A stretch of 64,000 bases of DNA, from positions 101,001 through 165,000 of the forward strand of contig NZ_VNKO01000005.1 in the NCBI RefSeq assembly GCF_008033445.1, written 5' to 3'. Shown one piece after another: positions 7,520 to 17,640 of the stretch. This stretch comes from Vulcaniibacterium gelatinicum. GTDB lineage: Bacteria; Pseudomonadota; Gammaproteobacteria; Xanthomonadales; Xanthomonadaceae. The position numbers and the translations under genes were made by a program. The notes beneath the pieces were generated by a model, which made no database searches, was not told where the DNA came from, and saw only the letters and a program-made list of their open reading frames with translations. The stretch's first letter is position 1, and each line of letters starts with the position of its first letter.

Positions 7520-8875
7520 TCACGCCCCGGTCGCGTGCGAACGCCGCAGCAGGCTGAGCGCGAAGCCGGCCACGACCGCCGCCCCCAGCACCAGCACGCC
7601 CCAGAGCAGCCAGGTCTTCCAGTCGCGGCGCGGAACCAGCGCGGCCTCGCCGGCCAGCTCACGCGAAGACCCGAGATAGGCCGGCGCCGGCTGCCAGTCA
7701 CGGCCGCGCGCGCGCCGCACCGCCGCCACCAGCTGCTCCAGCGGCGCCTCCTCGCGCTGCGCCCGCGCGCTGCCGGCCACGAGCGTGTACGGCGGTTCGC
7801 CCTGGGCGACGAACACCACCACTTCCGGCCGGTATCCCAGCCGCAGCCGCGGCGTGCCGGGCACGGCGCCGTCGGCGTCCAGGCGCCAGTGCCGGTCGCG
7901 CACCACCGCATCGAGCATCCGCGCCTGCGAACGCGTGCCCGGCGCGATCCGGTAGGCCAGGCCGTCGGCGACGCGCGGGCGCCATTCGGCTTCCTCGTCG
8001 TCGCGGCTGGAAAGGCGCCAGCGCAACGCATGGTTGCCCGCCAGCGCGACCTCGGCGGCGCGCACCGGGAACGGCCCGCCGAGGTCGTAGTCGAAGGTCG
8101 GCGCCGTGCCTTCGGCCGCCGCGCGGGGCGCCAGTTCCCGCCATTGCAGCGGCGACGGCGCGACGGTGGACGCAAGCTCGGCCTCGACCGCGGTCACCTC
8201 GAACGCGGCCTCGGCGCGATCCGGAGTCAGGCGCAGGTAACGCGCGCGCTGGTAGTGCGGCATCAGGCCGAACAGCTCGATGCGCCGGTGCAGCAGGTGG
8301 CGGCCGTCGCGCCGCAGGTCCACCAGCCGGCCGCGCGTGGCGATCGCCTGCCAGTGGTCGAGGTCGTCGCTGGCCTCGACCCGGTAGCCGACGTCGAGCG
8401 CCTCGACCGCCGCCCAGTGCAGCACCAGCGCCACCACCGGTTCGCGCACGCGGCTGAGGTCCACCAGCAACGCGGTGCGCGGCGCCTCGGCCGAGGCGCC
8501 GCGGGTGCGGGCCTCGACCCGGCGCAGGCGGCCGTCGGCGTCGGCCTCGCTGACCAGTTCCCAGCCCTGCGCGCCGGCCGGCGCGCTCGCCGGCAGGGGG
8601 AAGAACGGCACGGCCAGCCGGCGGGTCGAACGCGCCAGCGGCTGTTCCGGCGCGAACACCGCGGTCGGCACCGGGGTGCCGCTGCGATCCAGCACCACCA
8701 GGTCGCGCAGCGCGGGCGACTGCAACTGCCGGTACACGCTGTCGTCCAGCGTCACCCGGTAGGCGCCGGCGTCGTCGCGGGCCAGGGTCAGCGGCCATTG
8801 CCGCGCGTAGTCCTCACGCGGGCCGGCCCACGCCAGCGCCGGCAGCAGCAGGCATCCGATCAGCACACGCGTCAT
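7520..8875 (-). CDS. DUF3999 family protein
   Basis: Protein of 451 residues with a cleavable signal peptide (about 1-17, ending AWA), a long beta-rich region likely outside the membrane, and one C-terminal transmembrane helix (WLLWGVLVLGAAVVAGFALSLL) before a basic tail. This matches the DUF3999 family, whose function is unknown. The start ATG overlaps the stop of the upstream DUF2339 gene (ATGA), so the two are translationally coupled; this pairing is common in gammaproteobacteria. An envelope role is likely but unproven. Confidence 0.82.
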   Translation of the reverse strand: MTRVLIGCLLLPALAWAGPREDYARQWPLTLARDDAGAYRVTLDDSVYRQLQSPALRDLVVLDRSGTPVPTAVFAPEQPLARSTRRLAVPFFPLPASAPAGAQGWELVSEADADGRLRRVEARTRGASAEAPRTALLVDLSRVREPVVALVLHWAAVEALDVGYRVEASDDLDHWQAIATRGRLVDLRRDGRHLLHRRIELFGLMPHYQRARYLRLTPDRAEAAFEVTAVEAELASTVAPSPLQWRELAPRAAAEGTAPTFDYDLGGPFPVRAAEVALAGNHALRWRLSSRDDEEAEWRPRVADGLAYRIAPGTRSQARMLDAVVRDRHWRLDADGAVPGTPRLRLGYRPEVVVFVAQGEPPYTLVAGSARAQREEAPLEQLVAAVRRARGRDWQPAPAYLGSSRELAGEAALVPRRDWKTWLLWGVLVLGAAVVAGFALSLLRRSHATGA

Positions 8876-11502
8876 GTCGCACTCTCCCGAGCGGCCGCGC
8901 GCGGCGGCACCGGCGCGAAATAGCCGACCGCCGTGCACAGCAAGCCATAGGCCAGGAACGAAACGATCCCGAGCAGGTTGCCCAGGTGCTGGCGGTCCAC
9001 CAGCACCAGCTTGGCCAGCACCACGCCCATCAGCAGCGCGCCGCCGAGCCACAGGCCGCGCTCGCCGCGGCGCGAACCGAGGATCCAGCCGGCCACGCCC
9101 AGCACGCTCCAGACCACGGTCAGCGCGGTCTGCACCACGCCGGTGGAGAACATCGCCGCATTCCACGGCACCTCCCCCCAGTGGTGCGCGGCGCGCAGCG
9201 TGGCCGCGGTGACGAACGCGAGCCCGGCCGCGGCCAGCCACGGCGCGCGTTGCGCGCGCAGCTCCGCGGACGCCTCGCTCGCCCACAGCGCCAGCATCGC
9301 CAGCAGCGCGCCCTGGGCGAGGTCGAGCGGGTTGAGCAGCGGCAGGTACGGCAGCGGGGCGCTGTCGCCGGGCTGGAACAGGGCCGCGAATGCGGCGAGC
9401 CCGAAGCCGAGGCCGAGCAGGCCGCGCACCATCTCGCGCCAGCCGGCGAAGCGCGCGCCGAACGGCACCGCAGCCACGTCCGGCTTCCATTGCACCAGCG
9501 CCGCCAGCGCCAGCCACGGCGCGGCGCCCGCGGCGAAACGCCAGCCCGAGCCCAGCGCCGCGGTCTCCGCCAGCGCCACCAGCGCGAGCGCGAACGCGAG
9601 TCCCCACGAGCCGAGCCAGCCCAGGTGCGCCAGCGGCCGCGCCGAGCCCTCGCGCTCGCGCAACACGGACAGCACGCGCAGGCCGGCCAGCGCGTAGGCC
9701 GCCCACGCCGCCGCCCCGTCGCCGGCGAACACCTGCGCATGCGCCTCGCGCTGCGCCCAGGCCAGCAGCAGCGGCGTGGCCAGCAGCGCCGCCGCGGTCG
9801 CGGCCAGGCCGCGTGCGCGCTCGCGGCGCAGCGCCTCGCCGGCCAGCCACGCGCTCAGCGCGAAGAAGCCGAGCACGGCATCGGCGCGCGCGTCGGCCTC
9901 GACGAAGCGTCCGATCTCGTGCAGGCCGTTGCCCAGCCACCACGCCAGGCCCCACAGGTAGTACAGCCCGGCGAGCGGCGCACGCTGCGCATGCCGGTAG
10001 GTCCAGGCGCTGGCCAGGCCGGCCAGCGCCAGCAGCAGCGCCGCCATGCAGGTTGCGTTGGCCACCGCGATGCGGTCGTCATTGCCGTCGGCGAGCGCGA
10101 ACACGAACGCCACCGCCGCCGCCAGTTGCAGCAGCGCGCCCGACACCTGCGGCAGGCGCCGCCCCTGGCGCACGCCCAGCCACACCAGGCCCGCGCCTTC
10201 CAGCGCGAACACCGCGCCGGTGGCCTGCGCCGACAGCGCCAGCGGCACCGCCAGGGTGGCGAAGCCGACCGCCAGCACCGCGTACGGCAACACGAACGGC
10301 GCCAGCCGTTCGCTGCGCCGCAGCCCGGCGCCGAGCAGCGCATACAGCGCGGCGAGCCCGAGCGCGTTGAACGCCAGCGCCATGCGCGCGCCCTCCAGCA
10401 GCCACGCCTGCAGCGTGAACGCCACCAGCGGCGTGCCGAACAGCAGGCAGCCGTCCACCAGGTCGCGCCGGCCCGGCGCGCGCCGCCGCGCGTACAGCAG
10501 CGGGATCAGCAGGTACAGGGCGAAGAACAGCAACAGGAACGGCTCGGTGCTGGCGTAGTGCTCGGGCCGGTAGCGCAGCACGCCCCACAGCGTGCCGATG
10601 GCGAAGGTGAAGCCGAAGCCGAGCACGTTGAGGATGCGCCAGGCGCGCGCCCAGGCGATGGCGAAGATGCCGAGGTTGAGCACCGCGTAGTAGCCGAACA
10701 GGGCGACGTGGTTGCCCTCGCCGGTGGACAGCCACAGCGGCGCGAGGAAACCCGCCAGCAGGCCGAGCACCGCCAGCGCCAGCGCGTTCTGCAGCACCGC
10801 CAGCACACCCAGCGCGGCCACCAGCACCACGCTGAGCGCGAACGCCGCGCCCGCGGGCAGCAACGGATGGAGCTTGAAGGCCGCGAACACGGTCAGCAGC
10901 AGCACGCCGACCGCACCGCCCTGCAACGAGAGCGCGAAGATGCGCCGCGCCTCGCGCTGGCGCCAACCGAACACCAGGCCCGCCAGCGCGGCCAGCGCCA
11001 CGCCGGCCAGGCGCAACTCGATCGGCAAGCGCAGCCAGCCCTGGTCGCTGGCGTACTTCAGCAACGCGGCCACGCCGGCGAACAGCACCAGCATGCCGAC
11101 CTTCACCGGCACGTTGCCTTCGGTCAGCCAACGGCGCGCGGCGCGCAGCGCCAGGGTCAGCGGACCGGGGCGCGCGGGCACGCGCGGCGCGGCGGCCTGC
11201 GCGGGCGGCACGTCCGGGACGGGTGGTGCGGCCTGGACCGGAGGCGCAGGTGGCGGTGGCGCCGCGACCGGCGCCGGCGGCGGCGCGGCTTCGGGCATCG
11301 GCCGCGACGGCGCGGCGACCGGCGGGCGCATGCGCTCGCCCAGCGTCGGCTCCACCGCCACCATCCGCGCATCCAGCGCGGACACCCGTTCCTCCAGCGC
11401 GGCGACCCGTTCGCGCAGGCGCGCGAGCATCACCAGCGCCACCACCAGCAGCACCGGCAGTGCCAGCACCGCCAGTACGAGCATCAGCAACAGGCCTTCC
11501 AT
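8872..11502 (-). CDS. DUF2339 polytopic membrane protein
   Basis: Very hydrophobic protein of 876 residues. An N-terminal helix (about 2-24) is followed by a short coiled coil (LRERVAALEERVSALDARM), a Pro/Ala-rich linker (about 60-115) and then more than 20 predicted membrane helices with many Ala, Leu and Trp residues. This is the layout of the DUF2339 family. ATG 11502 is preferred because it follows a GGAGGAG ribosome site; the frame stays open upstream without support. It is cotranscribed with the DUF3999 gene (4-base overlap). Function unknown. Confidence 0.85.
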   Translation of the reverse strand: MEGLLLMLVLAVLALPVLLVVALVMLARLRERVAALEERVSALDARMVAVEPTLGERMRPPVAAPSRPMPEAAPPPAPVAAPPPPAPPVQAAPPVPDVPPAQAAAPRVPARPGPLTLALRAARRWLTEGNVPVKVGMLVLFAGVAALLKYASDQGWLRLPIELRLAGVALAALAGLVFGWRQREARRIFALSLQGGAVGVLLLTVFAAFKLHPLLPAGAAFALSVVLVAALGVLAVLQNALALAVLGLLAGFLAPLWLSTGEGNHVALFGYYAVLNLGIFAIAWARAWRILNVLGFGFTFAIGTLWGVLRYRPEHYASTEPFLLLFFALYLLIPLLYARRRAPGRRDLVDGCLLFGTPLVAFTLQAWLLEGARMALAFNALGLAALYALLGAGLRRSERLAPFVLPYAVLAVGFATLAVPLALSAQATGAVFALEGAGLVWLGVRQGRRLPQVSGALLQLAAAVAFVFALADGNDDRIAVANATCMAALLLALAGLASAWTYRHAQRAPLAGLYYLWGLAWWLGNGLHEIGRFVEADARADAVLGFFALSAWLAGEALRRERARGLAATAAALLATPLLLAWAQREAHAQVFAGDGAAAWAAYALAGLRVLSVLREREGSARPLAHLGWLGSWGLAFALALVALAETAALGSGWRFAAGAAPWLALAALVQWKPDVAAVPFGARFAGWREMVRGLLGLGFGLAAFAALFQPGDSAPLPYLPLLNPLDLAQGALLAMLALWASEASAELRAQRAPWLAAAGLAFVTAATLRAAHHWGEVPWNAAMFSTGVVQTALTVVWSVLGVAGWILGSRRGERGLWLGGALLMGVVLAKLVLVDRQHLGNLLGIVSFLAYGLLCTAVGYFAPVPPRAAARESAT

Positions 11503-11676
11503 TCCCGTCTCCTCCCCCGGCTCGCCCCACACTAGCATTCCCCGGCGGCGCGTCGGCCGCGGACGGATCCCCCGGACCCGCCGTCCATCGCTCGGCTGCG
11601 CGCGCACGTGGCCTGTCCGGCGCCGGTGGCATCATGGGCCGTTCCGGTCCCCGCCTTCCCGCGCACGAGCCCGCCG

Positions 11677-12558
11677 ATGCAAGCGCCCCGCATCCAGCCC
11701 TTCTTCCACGCCGACACCGGTACCTGGAGCTACGTGGTCAGCAGCGGCCAGGACGCGGTGGTGATCGATCCGGTGCTCGACTACGACCCCAGGTCCGGCC
11801 GCATCGCCACCGACAGCGCACGCGCCCTGCTGGCCTACGTCGAGGCGGAACGCCTGCGCGTGCACCGCATCCTCGAAACCCACGCCCACGCCGACCATCT
11901 CAGCGCCGCCGCATTCCTGCGCGCGCGCACCGCAGGCGCGGTCGCGATCGGCGCCGGCATCCGCGCGGTGCAGGCGCATTTCGCCGCGGCGTTCGGGCTG
12001 GCCGCGGACGATCCCGCGCTGGCCGCCGCGTTCGACGCCACCCTCGCCGACGGCGAGGTGATCGAGGCCGGCACGCTGTGGATCGAGGTGATGACCACGC
12101 CGGGCCACACGCCCGACAGCCTGAGCTATCGCATCGGCGACCACGTGTTCGTCGGCGACACCCTGTTCGCGCCGGACGTGGGCGCGGCGCGCTGCGATTT
12201 CCCGGGCGGCGACGCGCAGGCGCTGTACGCCTCGGTGCAGCGCCTGTACGCGCTGCCGGAACACGTCCTGCTGTGGCTGTGCCACGACTACCCGCCGGCG
12301 GGGCGGGAACCGCGCGCCAGCGTCAGCGTCGGCGAGAGCCGGCGCGAGAACCGCATGCTGCGCGCCGACACCCCGCTCGAGGCATTCGTCGCCGCGCGCC
12401 GCGCCCGCGACGCCACCCTGCCCGCGCCGACCCTGCTCTTCCCTTCCCTGCAGGTGAACATCCGCGGCGGCCGCCTGCCCCCGCCGGAGGCCAACGGCCG
12501 CCGCTACCTGCGCACGCCGCTGCGGATCGAGCCGCCGGCGGACGGGCTGCTGTCGTAG
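11677..12558 (+). CDS. Persulfide dioxygenase-like MBL-fold hydrolase (Blh/ETHE1 family)
   Basis: Metallo-beta-lactamase-fold protein of 293 residues. The metal motif THAHADH gives His69, His71, Asp73 and His74; further ligands fall in TTPGHTPDS and FVGDTLF. ETHE1 and Blh enzymes carry a similar set around one iron and oxidise glutathione persulfide to sulfite. The segment DVGAARCDFPGGD is typical of this branch rather than glyoxalase II. Together with the rhodanese, DUF442 and thiol-sensing ArsR proteins upstream it would complete a sulfide detoxification route. No clear ribosome site precedes ATG 11677. Confidence 0.85.
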   Translation: MQAPRIQPFFHADTGTWSYVVSSGQDAVVIDPVLDYDPRSGRIATDSARALLAYVEAERLRVHRILETHAHADHLSAAAFLRARTAGAVAIGAGIRAVQAHFAAAFGLAADDPALAAAFDATLADGEVIEAGTLWIEVMTTPGHTPDSLSYRIGDHVFVGDTLFAPDVGAARCDFPGGDAQALYASVQRLYALPEHVLLWLCHDYPPAGREPRASVSVGESRRENRMLRADTPLEAFVAARRARDATLPAPTLLFPSLQVNIRGGRLPPPEANGRRYLRTPLRIEPPADGLLS

Positions 12559-12582
12559 GCTCGTCCGCGCGCCGGCGCCGGC

Positions 12583-14577
12583 TCAGCCCAGCGCCCTGGC
12601 CGCCTCGACCACCTTCTCCACGGTGAAGCCGAAATGGCGGAACAGCTGCTCGCCCGGGCCGCTGGCGCCAAAGCGGTCCAGGCCGATCACCGCGCCGTCC
12701 AGGCCCACGTACTTGCGCCAGAAGTCGGACACGCCGGCCTCGATCGCGATCCGCCTGCGGCAGGCGGCGGGCAGCACCGCCTCGCGCCAGGCGGCGTCCT
12801 GGCGGTCGAACACGTCGGTGCAGGGCATGGAGACCACGCGCACGCCGTCGCCGAGCTCGGCCGCGGCCTGCATCGCCAGCGCCACTTCGGAGCCGGTAGC
12901 GATCAGGATCAGGTCCGGCGCGCCGACGCTGTCGCGCAGCACGTAGCCGCCGCGGGCGATCGCCTGCACCTGCTCCGGCATGCGCGCCTGGTGCGGCAGG
13001 TTCTGGCGCGAGAACACCAGGCAGGTGGGTCCGTCGCGGCGCTCCAGCGCGCATTTCCACGCCACCGCCGACTCGACCGCATCGCACGGGCGCCAGACGT
13101 CGTTGTTCGGGATGTAGCGCAGCGAGGCCAGGTGCTCCACCGGCTGGTGGGTGGGGCCGTCCTCGCCCAGGCCGATCGAGTCGTGGGTGTAGACGTGGAT
13201 CGCGTGCGTGCCCATCAGCGCGCCCATCCGCACCGCGTTGCGGGCGTAGTCGCTGAACACCAGGAAGGTGGCGTCGTAGGGGATGAAGCACTCGTGCAGG
13301 CCGAGGCCGTTGCTGATCGCGGTCATCGCGAACTCGCGCACACCGTAGTAGATGTAGTTGGCGTCGGGCGAATCGGCGGTCACCGGCACGCTGCCCTTCC
13401 ACAGGGTCAGGTTGGAATGGGCCAGGTCGGCCGAGCCGCCGATCAGCTCCGGCAGGTGCGGCGCGTAGGCCTCGATCGCCATCTGCGAGGCCTTGCGCGA
13501 GGCCACCACCGGGCCTTCGGCCTGCAGCCTGGCGATGTACGCGTCGGCGGCCGCGGCGAAACCCGCCGGCAGCTCGCCGCGCATGCGCCGGCCGAGCTCG
13601 GCGGCGAGTTCGGGGTACTGCGCGGCGTAGGCCTCGAACAGCCGGTTCCAGGCGGCCTCGCGCGCGGCGCCGGCCTCGGTGGCGCGCCAGCGCGCGTAGA
13701 TCTCCTGCGGGATCTCGAACGGGCCGTAGGGCCAGCCCAGCGCGGCGCGGGTGGCGGCAACCTCGTCCTTGCCCAACGGCGCGCCGTGGGCGGACTCCTT
13801 GCCGGCCTTGTTCGGCGAGCCGTAACCGATGGTGGTGCGGCAGCAGATCAGGGTGGGCTTGTCGGTGGACTTCAGCGCGGTCTCGATCGCGGTGCGGATC
13901 TCGTCCGCGTCGTGGCCGTCCACGTTGCGGATCACGTGCCAGCCGTAGGCAGCGAAGCGGGCCGGGGTGTCGTCGGTGAACCAGCCCGCGGTGTCGCCGT
14001 CGATGCTGATCCGGTTGTCGTCCCAGAACGCGATCAGCTTGTTCAGCCCCCAGGTGCCGGCGAGCGAGGCAGCCTCGTGCGAGATGCCTTCCATCAGGCA
14101 GCCGTCGCCGACGAACACCCAGGTGTGGTGATCCACGATCTCGAACCCGGGGCGGTTGAAGCGCCGCGCCAGCAGCTTCTCCGCCAGCGCCATGCCGACC
14201 GCGTTGGCGAAGCCCTGGCCGAGCGGGCCGGTGGTGGTCTCCACGCCCGGAGTCATGAACTGCTCGGGGTGGCCCGGGGTCTTCGACTCCAGCTGGCGGA
14301 AGGCCTTGAGGTCGTCGAGGCTCAGGTCGTAGCCGGTGAGGTGCAGCAGCGCGTACTGCAGCATCGAGCCGTGGCCGTTGCTGAGCAGGAAGCGGTCGCG
14401 GTTGAACCAGTCCGGGTTGTTCGGGTTGTGCCGGAGGAAGTCGTTCCAGAGCACCTCGGCGATGTCGGCCATGCCCATCGGCATGCCCGGGTGGCCGGAG
14501 TTGGCGGCCTGGACCGCATCGATGGCGAGGAAACGGATGGCGTTGGCGAGGTCGCGGCGGGTCGGCGTCGTCGGCAT
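12583..14577 (-). CDS. tkt: Transketolase
   Basis: Full-length transketolase of 664 residues. It moves two-carbon ketol units between sugar phosphates in the non-oxidative pentose phosphate pathway and uses thiamine diphosphate. Visible motifs are GHPGMPMG near residue 28, the thiamine-diphosphate motif [13 protein letters not shown] (about 152-164), GSADLAHSN and the Pyr-domain [14 protein letters not shown]. No signal peptide. It is transcribed towards the MBL-fold hydrolase gene (24-base convergent gap). RpiA at 60 kb works in the same pathway. Confidence 0.97.
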   Translation of the reverse strand: MPTTPTRRDLANAIRFLAIDAVQAANSGHPGMPMGMADIAEVLWNDFLRHNPNNPDWFNRDRFLLSNGHGSMLQYALLHLTGYDLSLDDLKAFRQLESKTPGHPEQFMTPGVETTTGPLGQGFANAVGMALAEKLLARRFNRPGFEIVDHHTWVFVGDGCLMEGISHEAASLAGTWGLNKLIAFWDDNRISIDGDTAGWFTDDTPARFAAYGWHVIRNVDGHDADEIRTAIETALKSTDKPTLICCRTTIGYGSPNKAGKESAHGAPLGKDEVAATRAALGWPYGPFEIPQEIYARWRATEAGAAREAAWNRLFEAYAAQYPELAAELGRRMRGELPAGFAAAADAYIARLQAEGPVVASRKASQMAIEAYAPHLPELIGGSADLAHSNLTLWKGSVPVTADSPDANYIYYGVREFAMTAISNGLGLHECFIPYDATFLVFSDYARNAVRMGALMGTHAIHVYTHDSIGLGEDGPTHQPVEHLASLRYIPNNDVWRPCDAVESAVAWKCALERRDGPTCLVFSRQNLPHQARMPEQVQAIARGGYVLRDSVGAPDLILIATGSEVALAMQAAAELGDGVRVVSMPCTDVFDRQDAAWREAVLPAACRRRIAIEAGVSDFWRKYVGLDGAVIGLDRFGASGPGEQLFRHFGFTVEKVVEAARALG

Positions 14578-14655
14578 GGCGGGCGTCGGGCAAGGGGGGT
14601 TCCGCCAGAACCGGCGGGGGTGCCATTGTCGCCGATCGCGCCCCCCTGCGCGTAG

Positions 14656-14673
14656 GGCGGGCCGCGGCCCGCC
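14656..14673. terminator. GC-rich palindrome downstream of the symporter gene
   Basis: A fully palindromic 18-base stretch, GGCGGGCCGCGGCCCGCC, lies 15 bases past the symporter stop and before transketolase. It can form a very stable hairpin but has no T-run, so it may be an mRNA-stabilising or Rho-assisted element rather than an intrinsic terminator. Confidence 0.35.
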
Positions 14674-14687
14674 GCCTGGAGATCAGC

Positions 14688-15968
14688 TCATTTCTCGCCG
14701 CGCGCCACCACCGTCGCCGCCACCAGGTCGCCGGTGACGTTGAGGGTGGTGCGGCACATGTCGAGGAAGCGGTCCACGCCCAGGATCAGGCCGATGCCCT
14801 CCGGCGGCACCCCGACCATGGCGCAGATCAGCGCCACCACCGGCAGCGAGCCGGCCGGCACGCCGGCGGTGCCGATCCCGCCGAGGATGGCCACGAACAG
14901 CACCGTCAACTGCTGGGCCAGGGTCAGCTCGACGCCGAAGAACTGGGCCAGGAACAGCACCGTCACGCCCTCGAACAGGGCGGTGCCGTTCTGGTTCGCG
15001 GTCGCACCCACGGTCAGGACGAAGCGCGAGACCCGCCGCGGCAGGCCCAGCTTCTCCTCGGCCACGCGCAGCGCGGTGGGCAGGGTGGCGTTGCTGGAGG
15101 CGGTGGAGAAGGCCAGCAGCATCGCCTCCTCCGCGCCGCGGAAGAAGCGCAGCGGCGAATAGCCACCGAGGAAACGCAGCGCCAGCGGATAGACCACGAA
15201 CATGTGCAGCGACAGCGCCAGCACCACCACGCCGACGTAGGCGCCGAGCTTGAGCATCAGGTCCCAGCCGAACAGCGCGGCCAGGTTGAACATCATGCAG
15301 AACACCGCGTACGGCGCGAGCCGGATCACCAGCCCGATCAGGGTCATCGAGACCTCGAACAGGCCCTCGATCCCGCGCTTGAGGGTCTGCGCCGCCTCGC
15401 CGCGGGTCAGCACCAGGCCCACGCCGAGCATCAGGGCGAAGAACATCACTGCCAGGATGGTGCTCTCGGCCGCGGCCTTGACCACGTTGTCGGGGACGAT
15501 GCCGAGCAGCATGTCCAGCCCCTTGGGCTGGGTCGCGGTGCCGCTGACGATGGCCTGGGCGCGTTCGCTGCCCTCGCCGAGCAGTTGCTGCGCCAGCGCC
15601 GGATCCACGCCCGCGCCGGGGCGGAAGAAGTTGACCAGCGCCAGGCCGATGCCGACCGCGATCGCGGACACGATCACGGTGTAGGCCAGCGTGCGCCAGC
15701 CGATGCGGCCGAGCGCGCGCACGTCGCCCATCTCCGCCACCCCGACCACCAGCGCCGAGAACAGCAGCGGGATCACCAGCATGAAGATCAGGCGCAGGAA
15801 CAAGGTGGCGGCCGGCTGCGTGACCCAGGTGGTCAGCCACTTCACCCAGCCCGCGTCGGCGCCCGCGGCGTAGTACGCGACCAGACCCAGCAGCAGGCCC
15901 GCGACGAAGCCGATCGCCATCTTCCAGTGCAACGGCCAGCGGCCCGGCTGCGCCTGCGTCTCGCTCAT
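14688..15968 (-). CDS. Dicarboxylate/amino acid:cation symporter (DAACS family)
   Basis: Inner-membrane secondary transporter of 426 residues with about eight membrane segments. The family hallmarks are the serine-rich loop SSNATLPTAL and the NQNGTALFEG motif (NMDGT in GltPh), which shapes the cation and substrate sites. It takes up glutamate, aspartate or C4-dicarboxylates with Na+ or H+; the exact substrate cannot be read from the sequence. ATG 15968 has a GGGGAG ribosome site; the longer frame upstream is not supported. It lies 49 bases after batD on the same strand. Confidence 0.93.
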   Translation of the reverse strand: MSETQAQPGRWPLHWKMAIGFVAGLLLGLVAYYAAGADAGWVKWLTTWVTQPAATLFLRLIFMLVIPLLFSALVVGVAEMGDVRALGRIGWRTLAYTVIVSAIAVGIGLALVNFFRPGAGVDPALAQQLLGEGSERAQAIVSGTATQPKGLDMLLGIVPDNVVKAAAESTILAVMFFALMLGVGLVLTRGEAAQTLKRGIEGLFEVSMTLIGLVIRLAPYAVFCMMFNLAALFGWDLMLKLGAYVGVVVLALSLHMFVVYPLALRFLGGYSPLRFFRGAEEAMLLAFSTASSNATLPTALRVAEEKLGLPRRVSRFVLTVGATANQNGTALFEGVTVLFLAQFFGVELTLAQQLTVLFVAILGGIGTAGVPAGSLPVVALICAMVGVPPEGIGLILGVDRFLDMCRTTLNVTGDLVAATVVARGEK

Positions 15969-16017
15969 CGCCCGCTCCCCTGCGTGGTGGCGGGGCAGCT
16001 TAGCAAAGCCGCCCCGC

Positions 16018-17640
16018 TCAGGCCGGCGGATACAGCGGCGGCAGCAGCGGGGCCTCGCGCCGTGGCGCCGGCTGCCAGTGCGGACCGTGGCGGAACGCCT
16101 CGCGCAGCGCCCGGCGCGCCGCGGCCGGATCGCCGCCGCCCCAGCGCGCACGCTGCAGGGCCTGCACCGCGGCGCGTTGCGCGGGATCGGCCAGACGCGC
16201 CTGCAGCGCGTCCAGGCCGGCCACGGGCGGGGCGGCGAGCGCGCACAGCGCGGCCTCGATCGCGCCGAGGTCGCCCGCTTCGAGCGCGTGCCGAAGCGCG
16301 GCCGGGGAAGGCGTCGGCATGGTCGTGGACAGCACCGCCTCGTCGCCGCGTGCGGGCGCAGGCGTGCGTTCGCGCAGCGCCCACAGCAGGGTCACGAACC
16401 ACAGCACGGCGAAGCCGGCCGCAATCAGCGCCCACGGCAGTTCCGGCACGGGCGGCACCGCGTCGGCCCTCCCTCCCCCGCTCACGGGGGAGGGTTGGGG
16501 TGGGGGCACGCCGGCGCCCGGGAGCACCTGCAGTTCGAGCGTGGGCAACCCCGCGGTCTCGGCGCGGTCGGCGCGCACGTTCCACCAGCCGATGCGCGGG
16601 CCCTCGATGCGCAGCGTGCCGGCGCGCGCGGGCACGATCGCGAAACGCCGGGTCAGCGTCGCCTGCGGCCGGCCGTCCACGAAGCGCATGTCGGCCTGCA
16701 CCGGTTCGGCCAGCACCTGCGCATCGCCCGCCCGCACCTGCAACTCCGGCAGCTGCGCCGCGGTGGCGCCGTCGGCCACGGCCTCCACCACCACCGTCGC
16801 CGCCTCGCCCGCACGCGCGCGTTGCGGCAGCGTGCTCCAGCGCAGGCGCAGGGCGTGCAGCGGCAGCCAGGGCAGCGGCGCATCGGCAGGGATGGGCCGC
16901 ACCTGCAGGGTGGCCGGCGCGGCGTTCGCGGCCAGCGCCCGGCGCGCGTCGCCGAACAGGTCGTCGAAGAAGCCGCCCGCGCCCTGGCCGCTGAAGCGCG
17001 CACCGGGCAGGCGCAGTTCGCCGCTGCGCTCGGGGAACAGCAGGTAGCGGCGTTCGATCACGTCGTAGCGGCGGCCGCCGAGCTCGCGCGAGTACTGCAG
17101 GTCCTGGCCGACGCGCTGCAGGGTCGCGCCCTCGGGCGCGGGCTGCTCGAGCTGGCCCGACAGCAGCGGCACCGCCGCATGCAGGCGCACCGCCACGCCC
17201 ACCGCCTGCTGCACGTAGGGAGCGAGGTCGTCCACCTCGGTCTCGACGAACACGGTGTCGCCCGCGCGGCCCGCCGGCGCGGTGTCCGGAAGCACCGTGA
17301 GGGCCAGGGGTTCGGTGGTGACCGTGCCCACCCGCAGCGGCGGGATCCCGAGCACGCCCTCGCGCCGCGGCCGCAGCGCCACGCCGAACAGCACGCGCAC
17401 GCGGGTGACGCCGTTGACGATCTCGACGCTGCGCCGGGTGCTCTGCGCGCCGACTTCGAAATCGCGCAGCAGCGGCGCGAAGTCGGGGCGCGCCGTGGGC
17501 TGGTCGGTCTCGACGTTGAGCGTGGCGGTTTCGCCAAAGGCGATGCGCTCGCGGTCCAGCCAGGCGCGGGTCTGGGCCTGGGCGACGAACGCCGCGCACA
17601 GGCCGAGGACGAGCAGCAGGCGGAGCACGGCGCGGGTCAT
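16018..17640 (-). CDS. batD: BatD-like oxygen-tolerance protein
   Basis: Membrane-anchored protein of 540 residues, last gene of the Bat operon. It has a signal peptide (about 1-22, ending AQA), then repeated Ig-like beta domains typical of BatD (DUF7939/oxygen_tol), a transmembrane helix near residues 400-425 (WALIAAGFAVLWFVTLLWAL) and a cytoplasmic alpha-rich tail. The segment VPPPQPSPVSGGG just before the membrane helix is encoded by a REP-like hairpin that keeps the frame open. Its start overlaps the BatB/C stop (ATGA). It probably works with the MoxR ATPase and VWA proteins in envelope stress tolerance. Confidence 0.85.
   Translation of the reverse strand: MTRAVLRLLLVLGLCAAFVAQAQTRAWLDRERIAFGETATLNVETDQPTARPDFAPLLRDFEVGAQSTRRSVEIVNGVTRVRVLFGVALRPRREGVLGIPPLRVGTVTTEPLALTVLPDTAPAGRAGDTVFVETEVDDLAPYVQQAVGVAVRLHAAVPLLSGQLEQPAPEGATLQRVGQDLQYSRELGGRRYDVIERRYLLFPERSGELRLPGARFSGQGAGGFFDDLFGDARRALAANAAPATLQVRPIPADAPLPWLPLHALRLRWSTLPQRARAGEAATVVVEAVADGATAAQLPELQVRAGDAQVLAEPVQADMRFVDGRPQATLTRRFAIVPARAGTLRIEGPRIGWWNVRADRAETAGLPTLELQVLPGAGVPPPQPSPVSGGGRADAVPPVPELPWALIAAGFAVLWFVTLLWALRERTPAPARGDEAVLSTTMPTPSPAALRHALEAGDLGAIEAALCALAAPPVAGLDALQARLADPAQRAAVQALQRARWGGGDPAAARRALREAFRHGPHWQPAPRREAPLLPPLYPPA
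16471..16512. repeat. REP-like palindromic repeat inside batD
   Basis: Perfect 10-base inverted repeat CCCTCCCCCG-CTCA-CGGGGGAGGG at 16471-16494, followed by TTGGGGTGGGGGCACGC. Hairpins of this composition with a TTGGGGTGGGGG tail are widespread intergenic repeats in Xanthomonadaceae. Here the element lies within coding sequence, in the linker before the BatD membrane helix. Confidence 0.6.
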
